DNA of 64,000 nt from an uncultured Tateyamaria sp. (GCF_947503385.1 NZ_CANNDO010000001.1:434001-498000); one strand, 5' to 3'; shown: positions 1 to 9,436, counted from the stretch's first letter. The notes: generated by a model from the letters alone, not told the origin. Made by a program: numbers and translations.

Positions 1-85
1 GAAAGGTATCCATCCGGATGAGATGACCCCACGCGACGCACTTGATGCGCTGTACCGGCTGAAGGACGCCGCAAAAACGGACTAG
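1..85 (+). CDS. mutS: DNA mismatch repair protein MutS, C-terminal end (partial)
   Basis: Only the last 27 codons are in the window, read in the frame starting at base 2 and ending at TAG 83-85. The translated tail ends HPDEMTPRDALDALYRLKD followed by a few residues. The D-P/S-R-x-A-L-x-A-L-Y-x-L-K pattern is the typical extreme C-terminus of MutS, the mismatch-recognition ATPase. This call rests on a short tail; the upstream body of the gene lies outside the window, so the domains cannot be checked. Confidence 0.68.
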   Translation, partial: KGIHPDEMTPRDALDALYRLKDAAKTD

Positions 86-161
86 GTCAGGAATTCCTTA
101 CCGAATAAAATCGGTCTCCCATGCCTTTTCCTCGTGCAGATAGCGAGCGAGGGACAGACCA

Positions 162-1073
162 ATGACACTGATTTGCTGCGGCAAAGATATGCCGGAAACA
201 ATTGACGATCTACTTGATGACAAAACAGAAATTCATACGACGTTCCGGCAATTTGCAAAACACCGCGCGGCTGGTGGAGAAATTGAGTTTCTCTTGGATG
301 TCGCGCGGCACCGGAACATCAAGGCCATTTATGACACGTACATCGCCCGCGAGGATTTGGGTGGCGCAGCGTGTGGTGGGTTTGATTTTGGTTTTGACCC
401 AGATCTTGATGAAGAAGCCTTCTATCAGGCGTACCCACAACTGAGACCGAAAAAGCCGATGGCGACCAAACCAAAGCCAAAAGCGAGATTCACGCTGGTA
501 AACAGAGTTTTCAGCAAAACGAAAAAAGCCAAGAAAAAAGCTGCGATACCCACACCACCCGCACCGATTGCCCCAGCAGCGCCCCCGGCTGTGAAAAAAA
601 CGCTTAACGGACAGGCTTTTGGACGGAACGGGGAAGTTGACGAAATGCTTGATTTGGGGCGTGCCAACAACTTCAGCGAGACGGACTGGCGCCCACTGCT
701 GGATGACGCCTCTACAAAAGTGAAGCTGTTTCTGGACAGGGATATGTTGACCGGCGGAAATGGATTTTTTGCATCCGAGCAGTTCGGCAAAGCGCTTGGT
801 GCTGTGGTCGAACGCCTGATCCGGTTCAATGCGTCCGCGATCGTGAAGCAACTCGGAATTTCATCCAGCAACGGCGCCCCGTCATCCGATGATTTCATAC
901 TGATCGCGGCGCTCGTGGAAACAAAACTGGGGCTTTTGTTCGAAAGCTATAATTCCTACCGGTTGAAGGAAAGAAGTATGCGCTCTGGTGAGAAGTACTT
1001 CAACTCGTTGAAGTCAACCTGGGGCTTTGAGATGGAATTCTGGACGTTCCGCAATTACCTGAACCGATTTTGA
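162..1073 (+). CDS. Orphan protein with RGS-like (regulator of G-protein signalling) pattern
   Basis: A 303-residue soluble protein that I do not recognise as a named bacterial family. ATG 162 has GAGGGA upstream. Residues about 14-65 read like the first helices of an RGS domain (DDLL, F..F, an IEF segment, then IKAIYDTYI). Residues about 148-212 read like its second half (LNG, then LLDDASTKVKLFLDRD, then FF.SEQF..AL). A Lys/Pro/Ala-rich linker (about 97-147) separates the halves. Residues 215-303 are helical and unassigned. The gene is visibly more A-rich than its neighbours, with lysine runs, which suggests transfer or weak constraint. It stands alone between mutS and the converging grpE. 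The RGS reading is my inference from pattern; a GTPase-activating role is unproven and no partner GTPase gene is nearby. Confidence 0.85.
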   Translation: MTLICCGKDMPETIDDLLDDKTEIHTTFRQFAKHRAAGGEIEFLLDVARHRNIKAIYDTYIAREDLGGAACGGFDFGFDPDLDEEAFYQAYPQLRPKKPMATKPKPKARFTLVNRVFSKTKKAKKKAAIPTPPAPIAPAAPPAVKKTLNGQAFGRNGEVDEMLDLGRANNFSETDWRPLLDDASTKVKLFLDRDMLTGGNGFFASEQFGKALGAVVERLIRFNASAIVKQLGISSSNGAPSSDDFILIAALVETKLGLLFESYNSYRLKERSMRSGEKYFNSLKSTWGFEMEFWTFRNYLNRF

Positions 1074-1083
1074 CCCAAGACAT

Positions 1084-1647
1084 TTAGCTCGCCGGTGTGG
1101 ACGATACCCCGACCTGCGCCGGTCGAAGCAGGCGATCATGCAGCATAAATCCCTCTGCGCTGACCTGTATGATCTCACCTGCCTTGGTCCCCGGCACCGG
1201 AGCCTCGAACATGGCTTGATGGTGCTGGGGATCAAACATTTCCCCAACCTCCGGCGAAATCCGTTCGATCCCGTGTTTCTTGAACACGTTCAGCAGCTCA
1301 CGCATTGTCAGCTCCACCCCTTCGAGCAGGGCACCGGACACTTCGCGTTGTTCATCCGTCGCCGCCTCAAGCGCGCGCTTCATGTTGTCGTAAACGGGCA
1401 GCATATCGCGGGCCAGCTTTGACCCGCCGTAATTCTCGGCCTCGCGGCGGTCTTTTTCGGACCGCTTGCGCGCATTCTCAGCATCCGCCAGCGCACGCAT
1501 GAATCGGTCCTTCAGCTCATCCCGTTCCGCCCGAAGCTGGTCAAGCTCAAGCGCCTCGTCGTCAATCTCGGCCATTTCTTCGGCGTAGACTTCTTCTTCG
1601 GCCATATCGATATCATCGAGAAAGTCTTCGTTCTTCGGCTCAGCCAT
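1084..1647 (-). CDS. grpE: Nucleotide exchange factor GrpE
   Basis: GrpE (187 aa) releases ADP from DnaK in the cytosolic Hsp70 cycle. The N-terminus (1-38) is very acidic. It is followed by a long Lys/Arg/Glu heptad-like helix (about 38-110) that forms the dimer stalk, and by the C-terminal beta domain with EGFMLHDRLLRPAQVGVS, typical of the family. ATG 1647 has AAAGGTG a few bases upstream. It lies 3 bp after the hrcA stop, so hrcA-grpE is one transcription unit. The gene converges on the orphan gene at 162-1073, with 10 bp between their stops. Confidence 0.95.
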   Translation of the reverse strand: MAEPKNEDFLDDIDMAEEEVYAEEMAEIDDEALELDQLRAERDELKDRFMRALADAENARKRSEKDRREAENYGGSKLARDMLPVYDNMKRALEAATDEQREVSGALLEGVELTMRELLNVFKKHGIERISPEVGEMFDPQHHQAMFEAPVPGTKAGEIIQVSAEGFMLHDRLLRPAQVGVSSTPAS

Positions 1648-1650
1648 TTG

Positions 1651-2721
1651 TCACCTTTCACCGCGGTCCGACAGCATCCGCCCGACCAACTGCGCTGTGT
1701 AATCCACGATCGGCACGATCCGCCCATAATTGAGCCGCGTGGGTCCGATGACCCCAACCGCACCGATGATCTTTCGATCCGCGTTCATATATGGGGAAAC
1801 CACCAAAGAGGAACCCGAAAGTGAGAAAAGTTTGTTCTCAGACCCGATAAAAATGCGCACGCCATCGCCGTCCTGCGCCAGATCGAGGAACTCGGCAATG
1901 TCGCGTTTGCGTTCAAGGTCGTCAAACAGGCTCCGCACACGCTCCAGCTCTTCGGCTTCGGTCGAATCGCTCAGCAGGTTGGACCGGCCCCGGACGATCA
2001 GCCGTTCGGGCGTATCCCCTTCGCCCTCCCATGTGGCAAGGCCACTTTCCACCATGGCGCGGGACAGTGCGTCCAGTTCCTGACGCCGGGCGGCAATCTG
2101 CGCCTGGACGGTGGTTTTGACTTCCGACAGGGTGCGCCCTTCGATCATCGCGTTCAGGAAATTCGCCGCCTCGCGCATGGAGCTGGGCGTTTGTCCGGCA
2201 GGTGGCTGGAACAACCGATTTTCCACGTGCCCGTCAGCAAAGACAATCACAACCAACGCCTGTTCCGCGCCAATCTGCACAAACTCCAGATGCTTGATCG
2301 GCGCTTCCTGCTTGGGCGTCAGCACCAGCGACGCACCTTGCGTGACCCCGGACAAAGCCGATCCAACGCGGTCCAACAGGCCCGTCACATCCCCTTCATT
2401 TGTGCCCAGCGTCGCTTCGATCTTTTCCCGGTCGCCATCGTCGGGGACGCCAACCTCAAGCAACCCGTCCACAAACATTCGCAGACCTAACTGCGTCGGG
2501 ATACGGCCCGCACTGATATGCGGACTGTCCAGCAATCCCATGAACTCAAGATCCTGCATCACGTTGCGGATCGTCGCGGCGCTCACCTTTTCGCTGAAAT
2601 CGCGGGTCAGGGTCCGCGACCCTACCGGGTCGCCACTGTCCAGATACCCTTCGACCACGCGGCGGAACACCTCGCGCGAGCGATCGTTCATTTCATCCAG
2701 CAATGTGCGCGCATCTGTCAT
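1651..2721 (-). CDS. hrcA: Heat-inducible transcription repressor HrcA
   Basis: HrcA (356 aa) represses chaperone operons by binding CIRCE repeats. The N-terminal winged helix is seen in residues 1-75 ([20 protein letters not shown], then [10 protein letters not shown]). The GAF-like middle and the C-terminal part with [20 protein letters not shown] and [14 protein letters not shown] follow. I chose ATG 2721 ([11 protein letters not shown]) over an in-frame TTG at 2751 because family members begin near this motif. It is co-transcribed with grpE. No CIRCE inverted repeat was seen upstream, so this unit is probably not autoregulated by HrcA; a sigma-32-type or housekeeping promoter is more likely. 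Confidence 0.93.
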   Translation of the reverse strand: MTDARTLLDEMNDRSREVFRRVVEGYLDSGDPVGSRTLTRDFSEKVSAATIRNVMQDLEFMGLLDSPHISAGRIPTQLGLRMFVDGLLEVGVPDDGDREKIEATLGTNEGDVTGLLDRVGSALSGVTQGASLVLTPKQEAPIKHLEFVQIGAEQALVVIVFADGHVENRLFQPPAGQTPSSMREAANFLNAMIEGRTLSEVKTTVQAQIAARRQELDALSRAMVESGLATWEGEGDTPERLIVRGRSNLLSDSTEAEELERVRSLFDDLERKRDIAEFLDLAQDGDGVRIFIGSENKLFSLSGSSLVVSPYMNADRKIIGAVGVIGPTRLNYGRIVPIVDYTAQLVGRMLSDRGER

Positions 2722-2728
2722 CTCACAC

Positions 2729-2758
2729 TCAATAAAGGTCGTGGAAATCAAAGGTCAA
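2729..2758 (-). promoter_or_regulatory. Possible hrcA-grpE promoter
   Basis: On the minus strand, TTGACC (2753-2758) and TATTGA (2729-2734) are separated by 18 bp, immediately upstream of the hrcA ATG at 2721. If used, transcription would start at or next to the start codon, giving an almost leaderless mRNA. The match is sigma-70-like. No CIRCE element is present. This is a pattern match only. Confidence 0.3.
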
Positions 2759-2820
2759 TCGGGGTTGCGCAACGGGGGGTGCGGGGGCTAGGTCGTGGGC
2801 GTCAGAAAAAGGAATGGAAT

Positions 2821-3534
2821 ATGCGCCCCTCGGGAAGAGAGTTGAACGAAATGCGGTCCGTCGTGATCGAGACCGGTTTTACCAAACATGCCGAGGGGTC
2901 CGTGCTGATCAAAATGGGGGACACGCATGTGCTGTGTACCGCCACCATCGAAGACCGAGTGCCCCCGTTCATCAAAGGGTCCGGCCTGGGCTGGGTGACA
3001 GCGGAATACGGCATGTTGCCCCGCGCGACCAACACCCGGATGCGGCGCGAGGCGGCGTCGGGCAAGCAGGGCGGGCGTACCGTGGAAATTCAGCGGCTCA
3101 TTGGCCGTGCCCTGCGCGCCGGTGTGGACCGGGTCGCCTTGGGTGAACGTCAGATCACCGTGGACTGCGACGTGTTGCAGGCCGATGGCGGCACCCGCTG
3201 TGCGTCGATCACCGGGGGTTGGGTCGCGCTGCGTCTGGCCGTGAACAAACTGATGAAAGTGGGCGATGTCATCACCGATCCGCTGATCTCTCCGGTCGCT
3301 GCAATTAGCTGCGGCATCTATGCGGGCCAGCCCGTGCTCGACCTTGATTACCCCGAGGACAGCGAAGCGGGCGTGGACGGCAACTTTATCATGACCGGCG
3401 ACAAACAATTGATCGAAGTACAGATGAGCGCCGAAGGCTCGACCTATTCCCGCGACCAGATGAACGCCCTTATGGACCTAGCTGAAAAAGGCGTGGGTGA
3501 ATTGGCCGCCGCACAATTGGCCGCAAGCGCATGA
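2821..3534 (+). CDS. rph: Ribonuclease PH
   Basis: RNase PH (237 aa) is a phosphorolytic 3'-5' exoribonuclease that trims tRNA 3' ends. Characteristic segments are the N-terminal [24 protein letters not shown], the [24 protein letters not shown] block and the C-terminal acidic [14 protein letters not shown] region carrying catalytic Asp residues. The start is ATG 2821 with AAAGGA 5-10 bases upstream; an open frame extends further upstream but lacks homology. It heads a plus-strand operon: its stop overlaps the rdgB start by ATGA, and hemW follows. It is divergent from hrcA. Confidence 0.97.
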   Translation: MRPSGRELNEMRSVVIETGFTKHAEGSVLIKMGDTHVLCTATIEDRVPPFIKGSGLGWVTAEYGMLPRATNTRMRREAASGKQGGRTVEIQRLIGRALRAGVDRVALGERQITVDCDVLQADGGTRCASITGGWVALRLAVNKLMKVGDVITDPLISPVAAISCGIYAGQPVLDLDYPEDSEAGVDGNFIMTGDKQLIEVQMSAEGSTYSRDQMNALMDLAEKGVGELAAAQLAASA

Positions 3535-4142
3535 CGCGCCGGTTCGAAGGCGACCGCATTCTGATCGCAACCCACAACGCGGGCAAGCTCGAAGAGATGG
3601 CGCAGCTGTTCGCCCCATTCGGCGTGCAGGTCGTGGGCGCGGCAGAAATGCAGCTGCCCGAACCGGACGAAACCGAAGACACCTTTGTCGGCAATGCCCG
3701 GATCAAGGCGCACGCGGCGGTCAAGGCGACCGGGATGCCAGCGCTTGCAGACGATTCCGGCATTCAAGTCGACGGCCTCGACGGGGCGCCGGGTGTCTAC
3801 ACCGCCGACTGGGCCGAGACACCCAATGGCCGCGATTTCATCATGGCGATGCAACGCACCCACGATGAGCTAAAGGCGAAGAGTGCGCCCCGGCCCTGGA
3901 CTGCACGGTTCTGCTCCACCCTCGTCCTCGCTTGGCCTGACGGCCATGACGAAGTGTTCGAGGGCACCGCCGAAGGCACGCTGGTCTGGCCGATGCGGGG
4001 CAAACAGGGTCACGGCTATGACCCGATGTTCCAGCCCATCGGTGAGACACGCACCTTTGCCGAGATGACCTTTGACGAGAAAAACGCGATTTCCCACCGC
4101 GCGGATTCGTTCAAAAAACTGATCGCGGGCTGCTTTGGCTGA
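3531..4142 (+). CDS. rdgB: XTP/dITP pyrophosphatase (non-canonical purine NTPase)
   Basis: The 203-aa Ham1/RdgB family enzyme hydrolyses dITP, XTP and dXTP to monophosphates, keeping deaminated purines out of DNA. Family motifs are THNAGK (14-19, nucleotide binding), [18 protein letters not shown] around residue 74 (metal-binding acids), GYDPMF and ISHRADSF near the C-terminus. Its ATG overlaps the rph stop by 4 bp, and its own stop overlaps the TTG start of hemW by 8 bp, so rph-rdgB-hemW is translationally coupled. This grouping is common in alphaproteobacteria. Confidence 0.97.
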   Translation: MTRRFEGDRILIATHNAGKLEEMAQLFAPFGVQVVGAAEMQLPEPDETEDTFVGNARIKAHAAVKATGMPALADDSGIQVDGLDGAPGVYTADWAETPNGRDFIMAMQRTHDELKAKSAPRPWTARFCSTLVLAWPDGHDEVFEGTAEGTLVWPMRGKQGHGYDPMFQPIGETRTFAEMTFDEKNAISHRADSFKKLIAGCFG

Positions 4143-5277
4143 GGATTGGGAGGCCGGGGGCTTTGGCCTCTATATCCATTGGCCCTTTTGCGCAGCCAAG
4201 TGCCCGTACTGCGACTTCAACAGTCATGTATCGCGGTCCATTGACCATGATGCGTGGTGCGCCGCGTATCTTTCGGAAATCGAACGTCTGGGCGCAGAAA
4301 CCACGGGGCGCGTGCTGCGCTCTGTCTTTTTTGGCGGCGGTACACCCAGCCTGATGGAGCCGCGCGTGGTGGGTGCCATCCTTGATGCAGTTCACCGCAC
4401 ATGGCCCATCGCCAATGACATGGAAATCACGCTAGAAGCGAACCCAACTTCTGTCGAGGCGGCCCGCTTTGCCGATTTTCGCGCAGCGGGCGTCAACCGG
4501 GTGTCCATGGGCATCCAAGCCCTGAATGATCCTGACCTGCACGCTTTGGGTCGGCTCCATACGGCTGCGGAGGGTCTGGCCGCATTTGATATCGCGCGGG
4601 ACACCTTTGACCGGGTGAGCTTTGACCTGATGTACGGGCGGCAAAACCAATCGCTCCGGGATTGGGAGGCCGAATTGTCGCGCGCGCTTTCCCTCGATCT
4701 CAACCACCTGTCTCTTTACCAACTGACGATCGAACCGGGGACCGCTTTTGGCGACCGCTATGATGCGGGCAAGCTGGCGGGATTGCCAAACGACGATTTG
4801 TCAGCCGACCTCTACGCTCTGACACAGGATTTGACGGCCGCCGCAGGGCTGCGCCGCTACGAGGTGTCGAACCACGCCCGCGACGGCGCGGACTCCCGGC
4901 ACAATCTGGTATACTGGCGTTACGGCGATTACATCGGGATCGGACCCGGCGCGCATGGGCGATTGACCTTGGATGGAAACCGCTGGTCCACCGAACAGGT
5001 GCGGATGCCCAAGGCGTGGCTTGACGGTGACACTCGTGAAACACGCACCACGCTGACGCCGTCAGATGCCGCGACGGAATATATGTTGATGGGTCTGCGC
5101 CTTGCCGAAGGTGTGGACCTTGACCGCTATGCCGCGCTGTCCGGCATAGACCCGTCCAAGGATGTGTTGGATGATTTGATCGAAAACCGCTTTATCACTG
5201 TCCAAAACCGCAGATTAATCGTTCAAGATCAAGGGGTTATGATCCTGAACGAGATCCTGCGCCAGCTTTTGACCTAA
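4135..5277 (+). CDS. hemW: Radical SAM heme chaperone HemW
   Basis: HemW (380 aa) is a radical-SAM family heme-binding chaperone, formerly annotated as oxygen-independent coproporphyrinogen oxidase. The Cys cluster C19-x3-C23-x2-C26 follows GLYIHWPF and ligates the 4Fe-4S centre. GGGTPS and HNLVYWRYGDY also occur; the HNxxYW motif and the short N-terminus separate HemW from true HemN. The start is TTG 4135, overlapping the rdgB stop; no ATG lies between it and the Cys motif. Its stop overlaps the stop of convergent parB by 3 bp, so the two genes share 3' ends with no terminator between them. Confidence 0.93.
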   Translation: MAEDWEAGGFGLYIHWPFCAAKCPYCDFNSHVSRSIDHDAWCAAYLSEIERLGAETTGRVLRSVFFGGGTPSLMEPRVVGAILDAVHRTWPIANDMEITLEANPTSVEAARFADFRAAGVNRVSMGIQALNDPDLHALGRLHTAAEGLAAFDIARDTFDRVSFDLMYGRQNQSLRDWEAELSRALSLDLNHLSLYQLTIEPGTAFGDRYDAGKLAGLPNDDLSADLYALTQDLTAAAGLRRYEVSNHARDGADSRHNLVYWRYGDYIGIGPGAHGRLTLDGNRWSTEQVRMPKAWLDGDTRETRTTLTPSDAATEYMLMGLRLAEGVDLDRYAALSGIDPSKDVLDDLIENRFITVQNRRLIVQDQGVMILNEILRQLLT

Positions 5278-6155
5278 GGCGCGCTCAACTTGCGACATAG
5301 CTCGTCCAATTGGTCCAAGCTATTGTAGCTCAACACCAATTGGCCGCCATCACCCTTGTGGTTCAGCGACACTTTCACACCTGTCGCCGCTGACAGATCG
5401 TCTTCCAGCGCCCGCGTGTCCGCATCCTTTGTCGGTTTACTTGGCGCGTCACCTTTGAAGATGTTGGTATCCTCACCCGACGCCGCTTTCTTGACCAAGG
5501 CTTCGGTTGCCCGCACAGACAAGCCCTTGGCCACCACCTGCTTAGCCAGCGCCTCCGGATCATCCGAAGTGATCAGCGCGCGCGCATGACCTGCGCTCAA
5601 ACGGCCATCCACCACATAGGCCTGCACACCCGCGGGCAATTGCAAGAGGCGCAACAGGTTCGCGATATGGCTGCGGCTCTTGCCCAGCGCATCCGCCATT
5701 TTTTCCTGCGTGTGACCAAACCGGTCCATCAACTGCTTGTACCCTGCCGCCTCCTCGATCGCGTTCAGGTCCGCACGCTGGATGTTTTCGATGATCGCGA
5801 CTTCCAGCACTTCCTCATCGGTGAAGTCGCGCACAAGGACGGGCAGTTCATGCAACTGTGCCGCTTGTGCTGCCCGCCATCGCCGCTCACCCGCGACAAT
5901 CTCGTATGCGCCATCCACCCGGCGGACGATCAGCGGCTGCAAGACACCCTTTTCCTTGATAGAGGCCACAAGATCGTCAAGCTGCGCCTGATTAAACTGT
6001 TTGCGTGGCTGATCCGGGTTTGGCCGAATTTGCTCAATCGGGATCAACTGATCGGGCGTCCGGCCCACTGCCGTTTGCGCTTCGGGCTCCGCGACATCCG
6101 CCATCAAGGCCGACAGTCCGCGCCCCAGTCCCCGCTTTTTATCTTTGCTCGCCAT
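5274..6155 (-). CDS. parB: Chromosome partitioning protein ParB
   Basis: ParB (293 aa) is the parS-binding CTP-dependent clamp of the chromosome segregation system. In order: a ParA-interacting N-terminus (KKRGLGRGLSALM, residues 6-18); the CTPase domain with IRPNPDQPRKQF and GERRWRAAQ; a central helix-turn-helix (TQEKMADALGKSRSHIANLLRLLQLP); a linker with KPTKDADTRALEDDL; and a C-terminal dimerisation region. ATG 6155 is 2 bp downstream of the parA stop, with GAGG upstream. Its targets, two perfect parS sites, lie 1.4 and 3.3 kb upstream in the same operon. Confidence 0.97.
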   Translation of the reverse strand: MASKDKKRGLGRGLSALMADVAEPEAQTAVGRTPDQLIPIEQIRPNPDQPRKQFNQAQLDDLVASIKEKGVLQPLIVRRVDGAYEIVAGERRWRAAQAAQLHELPVLVRDFTDEEVLEVAIIENIQRADLNAIEEAAGYKQLMDRFGHTQEKMADALGKSRSHIANLLRLLQLPAGVQAYVVDGRLSAGHARALITSDDPEALAKQVVAKGLSVRATEALVKKAASGEDTNIFKGDAPSKPTKDADTRALEDDLSAATGVKVSLNHKGDGGQLVLSYNSLDQLDELCRKLSAP

Positions 6156-6157
6156 CT

Positions 6158-6967
6158 CTACCCCTCACGTGCCGCATTGTTCTGGATCAGTTCCTGGGCC
6201 AGCGCGCGATACGCGGCGGCACCTTTTGAATTCGTATCATATTGCAAAACGGGCATCGCAAAAGACGGTGCCTCGCTCACCCGCACATTCCGCGGGATGC
6301 GCGTTTCAAAGACAACGTCCCCCAAATTGCTGCGCGCGTCCTGTTCCACAAGCTGCGACAGGTTGTTCCGTGCATCGAACATCGTCAATACAACCCCTTC
6401 CAGCCGTAATTCAGGATTGCCGGTCTGTCGCACCTCCCGAATGGTCAGCATTAACTGCGACAACCCTTCGAGGGCAAAAAACTCGCTTTGCAGCGGGACA
6501 AGAACGGAATGCGACGCAATCAGCGCGTTCACGGTCAGCAGGTTCAGCGATGGTGGGCAATCGATCAACACGTAGTCGAACCCAAAGCGGTCCATTGCCG
6601 TCTGCCGCAATGCATCATGCAACAGAAAACTGCGCTTTTCATTTGAAACCAACTCAATATCGGCAGAGCTCAGGTCCACTGTCGCGGGAATAATATGCAG
6701 CCCGTCCTGCTGCGTCGGCAGAATAACATCGTCCAGATCAATATCTTCGAGCAGAAGTTCGTATGTTGTGTACTCCCGATCCTCCATCTCGATCCCAAGG
6801 CCGGTTGACGCGTTGCCTTGCGGGTCCAGATCAACAACCAGCACCTTGCGCCCCGCTTCGGCCAATGCTGCGGCGAGGTTTATGGCCGTTGTCGTTTTCC
6901 CCACACCACCCTTTTGGTTGGTGACCGAGATAATCTTGGCACCCGGCGGGCGCGTTGGGTCAGACAC
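6158..6967 (-). CDS. parA: Chromosome partitioning ATPase ParA
   Basis: ParA (269 aa from this start) is the deviant Walker ATPase that moves ParB-parS complexes over the nucleoid. The deviant Walker A KGGVGKTT (19-26), the DLDPQGNAS box and DYVLIDCPPSLNLLT (Walker B region) are intact. I prefer GTG 6967 (MSDPTRPPG) because AAGGGA lies 8 bases upstream. An in-frame TTG at 6973 would leave only 3 bases of spacing. The start overlaps the rsmG stop by 8 bp, so rsmG-parA-parB are coupled. Confidence 0.96.
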   Translation of the reverse strand: MSDPTRPPGAKIISVTNQKGGVGKTTTAINLAAALAEAGRKVLVVDLDPQGNASTGLGIEMEDREYTTYELLLEDIDLDDVILPTQQDGLHIIPATVDLSSADIELVSNEKRSFLLHDALRQTAMDRFGFDYVLIDCPPSLNLLTVNALIASHSVLVPLQSEFFALEGLSQLMLTIREVRQTGNPELRLEGVVLTMFDARNNLSQLVEQDARSNLGDVVFETRIPRNVRVSEAPSFAMPVLQYDTNSKGAAAYRALAQELIQNNAAREG

Positions 6968-7571
6968 GTTCAATGTCCCTTATTTCAAGTATTGCTGCTT
7001 CGGGGTTTGTTTTACTGGGTTTTGCAGCACAAGAGAACCGCCAAGCCTGCTCTGCCTGCGCAATTTCCTCACGCCACCGCGCACCCTTAAGCAAAACACA
7101 CGCCGCGTCCGGGGCCATATGCCTGTGTGCCAGCAGAATAAGGTCCGTCAGGTTGATCAACGCCCGCGCAGAAATGACATGCGCGCCCGCCGGGTCAGCC
7201 ATTTCAATCCGTTCCGCCACAACCGCGGCATTCAGATCAAAGCTGCGCACACAGGTCCGCAGGAAGGTCGCCTTGCGCTGATCACTTTCAATCAGAATGG
7301 TCTGGTCATTCGACCCTTCGCCCTTGCGCAAAATAGCAATGACAATGCCCGGCAAGCCTCCGCCGCTGCCCAGATCCGCCCAGATGCCCTGTTGGCCGCC
7401 ATAAATCTGCGCACTGTCCCAGATGTGCCGATCCATGATATCCGGGATCGTGCTGGGCGAGATCAGATTGATCTTGCGCGTCCATTTCTCAATCAGCGCG
7501 GCGTATTCGGCCAGCGCTTCGGATGTTTCACGTGAAACATCCCGCGTATACCAGCGCGGCGGACCGCTCAT
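6960..7571 (-). CDS. rsmG: 16S rRNA (guanine527-N7)-methyltransferase RsmG
   Basis: RsmG/GidB (203 aa) methylates G527 of 16S rRNA using SAM. The SAM-binding loop [14 protein letters not shown] and the preceding [17 protein letters not shown] segment, which matches the family's RHxxDSL region, are clear. ATG 7571 overlaps the mnmG stop by ATGA. Residues 11-17 (DVSRETS) are encoded by a parS site, so the N-terminal coding sequence doubles as a ParB-binding sequence. It sits in the mnmE-mnmG-rsmG-parA-parB run conserved near bacterial origins. Confidence 0.96.
   Translation of the reverse strand: MSGPPRWYTRDVSRETSEALAEYAALIEKWTRKINLISPSTIPDIMDRHIWDSAQIYGGQQGIWADLGSGGGLPGIVIAILRKGEGSNDQTILIESDQRKATFLRTCVRSFDLNAAVVAERIEMADPAGAHVISARALINLTDLILLAHRHMAPDAACVLLKGARWREEIAQAEQAWRFSCAAKPSKTNPEAAILEIRDIERV
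7524..7539. promoter_or_regulatory. parS centromere site 1 (inside rsmG)
   Basis: TGTTTCACGTGAAACA, a perfect 16-bp palindrome identical to the canonical bacterial parS site bound by ParB. It lies in the rsmG coding region (codons for V-S-R-E-T), about 5.1 kb from the proposed oriC. ParB clamps load here and spread. Confidence 0.95.
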
Positions 7572-9436
7572 GCCTGTTTCTTTTCAAGGTACCGCAAACG
7601 CCCAAGGATCAACGCCAGCGCCGCAGGTGTCATCCCATCAATCCGCCCAGCCTGAGCAAGGTCGTGCGGCCGCACATGTTCCAGCTTGGACCGCAGCTCG
7701 TTCGAAAGTCCGTTCACAGCGGCAAAATCAAAATCGGCAGGGATTGCGTGTTTCTCATCCTTTCGCAGCCGGTCCACATCCTGCCGTTGTCGATCAACGT
7801 AGTTCGCATACAACGCATCACGCTCCAACTGCGCCCGGATGTCACCATCTACAGCCTCAAGAGCGGCCGACAAAGGGATGAGATTGTCAAAGGATACATC
7901 CGGAAATGCGAGCAACTGAAACAGGGTCCGTTTCGTTCCATCCTGATTCACGCGGATGTTTGCGCCTTGAATTTGCCTGGGTGTAAAAAGGTCTTGCTCC
8001 AACAACGCCTTGGCCGCGGTAAGCGCATCCATCTTTGCACCAAACGCGACCGCGCGTTTTTCACCCACACACCCAATCTCCGACCCCAGTCCCGTCAGTC
8101 GCTGATCGGCGTTGTCCGCGCGCAAAGACAGTCGAAACTCCGCCCGCGACGTAAACATGCGATAGGGTTCCGTGACACCGCGCGTCGTCAGGTCGTCAAT
8201 CATCACACCGATATAGCTTTGATCCCGACGGAAATGGACAGGCTCCGCGCCCTTGACGTGTAGGGCGGCATTCAGGCCTGCCACCAATCCTTGGGCCGCC
8301 GCCTCTTCATACCCGGTTGTACCGTTGATTTGCCCGGCAAAATACAGCCCCGGCACCTGCGGCACGCTCAAATCAGCATTCAGGGCGCGCGGGTCAACGT
8401 AGTCATACTCAATGGCGTAACCCGGCTGGAGAATCTCCACATTTTCAAGCCCTTTGATCGAGCGAACATAGGCCTCTTGCACGTCTTCCGGAAGTGACGT
8501 CGATATCCCGTTTGGGTAAACAGTGTGGCTGTGCAACCCTTCTGGTTCGAGAAATATCTGATGCGAATCCTTGTCTGCAAACCGAACGATCTTGTCTTCG
8601 ATCGACGGGCAATAGCGCGGGCCGACGCCGTCGATGTGCCCGCCATACATCGCGGAGCGGCTCAGATTATCCCGAATGATATCATGCGTTTTGCTGTTCG
8701 TGTGGGTGATACCGCAGGATATCTGGGGCAAAGCTGCACGTTCCGACAGGAATGAAAACAACGACGGATCCTCATCCGCCTCTTGTTGATCCAGCCCGTC
8801 CCAGTGGATCGTGCGACTGTCGAGGCGCGGTGGCGTACCTGTTTTGAGCCGTCCAAGTGGCAGGCCAAAGCTGTCGATCCGCTCCGCCAATCGAGTCGCC
8901 GCATTGTCACCCATCCGACCACCGGCATAGCTATTGTCGCCAATATGGATCACGCCACGCAGGAACGTGCCGCTTGTCAGCACCACCGCTTGCGCTGCAA
9001 TCTCTATGCCAGATTTCAGTTTAATGCCCGTCACACGCTCGCCGCGCATGGTGAAATCAACGACTTCGCCTTCGATCAGGGTCAGGTTTGCCTGCCCCTC
9101 AATCTCGGCTTGCATCGCTTTTTGGTAGGCATCCCGGTCGATTTGCGCCCGCGGGCCTTGTACTGCTGGCCCTTTACGACGGTTCAACAGCCGGAACTGG
9201 ATCCCCGATGCATCCGCAGCGCGGCCCATCACTCCGTCAAGCGCGTCAATCTCGCGAACGAGATGCCCCTTACCCAATCCACCGATGGCGGGATTGCACG
9301 ACATAACGCCCAGATCCGACGCCTTCATCGTGGCAAGCGCAGTACGCACACCCGTACGTGCCGCCGCATGAGCGGCCTCGCACCCGGCATGTCCGCCGCC
9401 AATCACAAGAACGTCGAATTGTTTCACGTGAAACAC
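7568..9436 (-). CDS. mnmG: tRNA uridine-5-carboxymethylaminomethyl modification protein MnmG
   Basis: MnmG/GidA (622 aa) is the FAD protein that with MnmE installs the cmnm5 group on wobble U34 of tRNAs. The FAD-binding [17 protein letters not shown] is near the N-terminus; [29 protein letters not shown] and [10 protein letters not shown] follow, and the C-terminal helical domain ends in the family's [15 protein letters not shown] chose GTG 9436 ([15 protein letters not shown]). An in-frame ATG at 9499 would add 21 non-conserved residues and overlap mnmE. The mnmE stop is 4 bp upstream. The start codon and the next codons form parS site 2. Confidence 0.96.
   Translation of the reverse strand: MFHVKQFDVLVIGGGHAGCEAAHAAARTGVRTALATMKASDLGVMSCNPAIGGLGKGHLVREIDALDGVMGRAADASGIQFRLLNRRKGPAVQGPRAQIDRDAYQKAMQAEIEGQANLTLIEGEVVDFTMRGERVTGIKLKSGIEIAAQAVVLTSGTFLRGVIHIGDNSYAGGRMGDNAATRLAERIDSFGLPLGRLKTGTPPRLDSRTIHWDGLDQQEADEDPSLFSFLSERAALPQISCGITHTNSKTHDIIRDNLSRSAMYGGHIDGVGPRYCPSIEDKIVRFADKDSHQIFLEPEGLHSHTVYPNGISTSLPEDVQEAYVRSIKGLENVEILQPGYAIEYDYVDPRALNADLSVPQVPGLYFAGQINGTTGYEEAAAQGLVAGLNAALHVKGAEPVHFRRDQSYIGVMIDDLTTRGVTEPYRMFTSRAEFRLSLRADNADQRLTGLGSEIGCVGEKRAVAFGAKMDALTAAKALLEQDLFTPRQIQGANIRVNQDGTKRTLFQLLAFPDVSFDNLIPLSAALEAVDGDIRAQLERDALYANYVDRQRQDVDRLRKDEKHAIPADFDFAAVNGLSNELRSKLEHVRPHDLAQAGRIDGMTPAALALILGRLRYLEKKQA
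9420..9435. promoter_or_regulatory. parS centromere site 2 (at the mnmG start)
   Basis: TGTTTCACGTGAAACA again, a second perfect parS palindrome, covering the last two bases of the mnmG GTG start codon and the following codons (F-H-V-K). It lies 1.9 kb from site 1 and about 3.2 kb from the proposed oriC. ParB bound here could affect mnmG initiation or elongation through the operon; that is inference. Confidence 0.95.

Noticed and set aside
2722..2820. CIRCE element for HrcA
   Set aside because: No TTAGCACTC-N9-GAGTGCTAA pattern or close variant between hrcA and rph.
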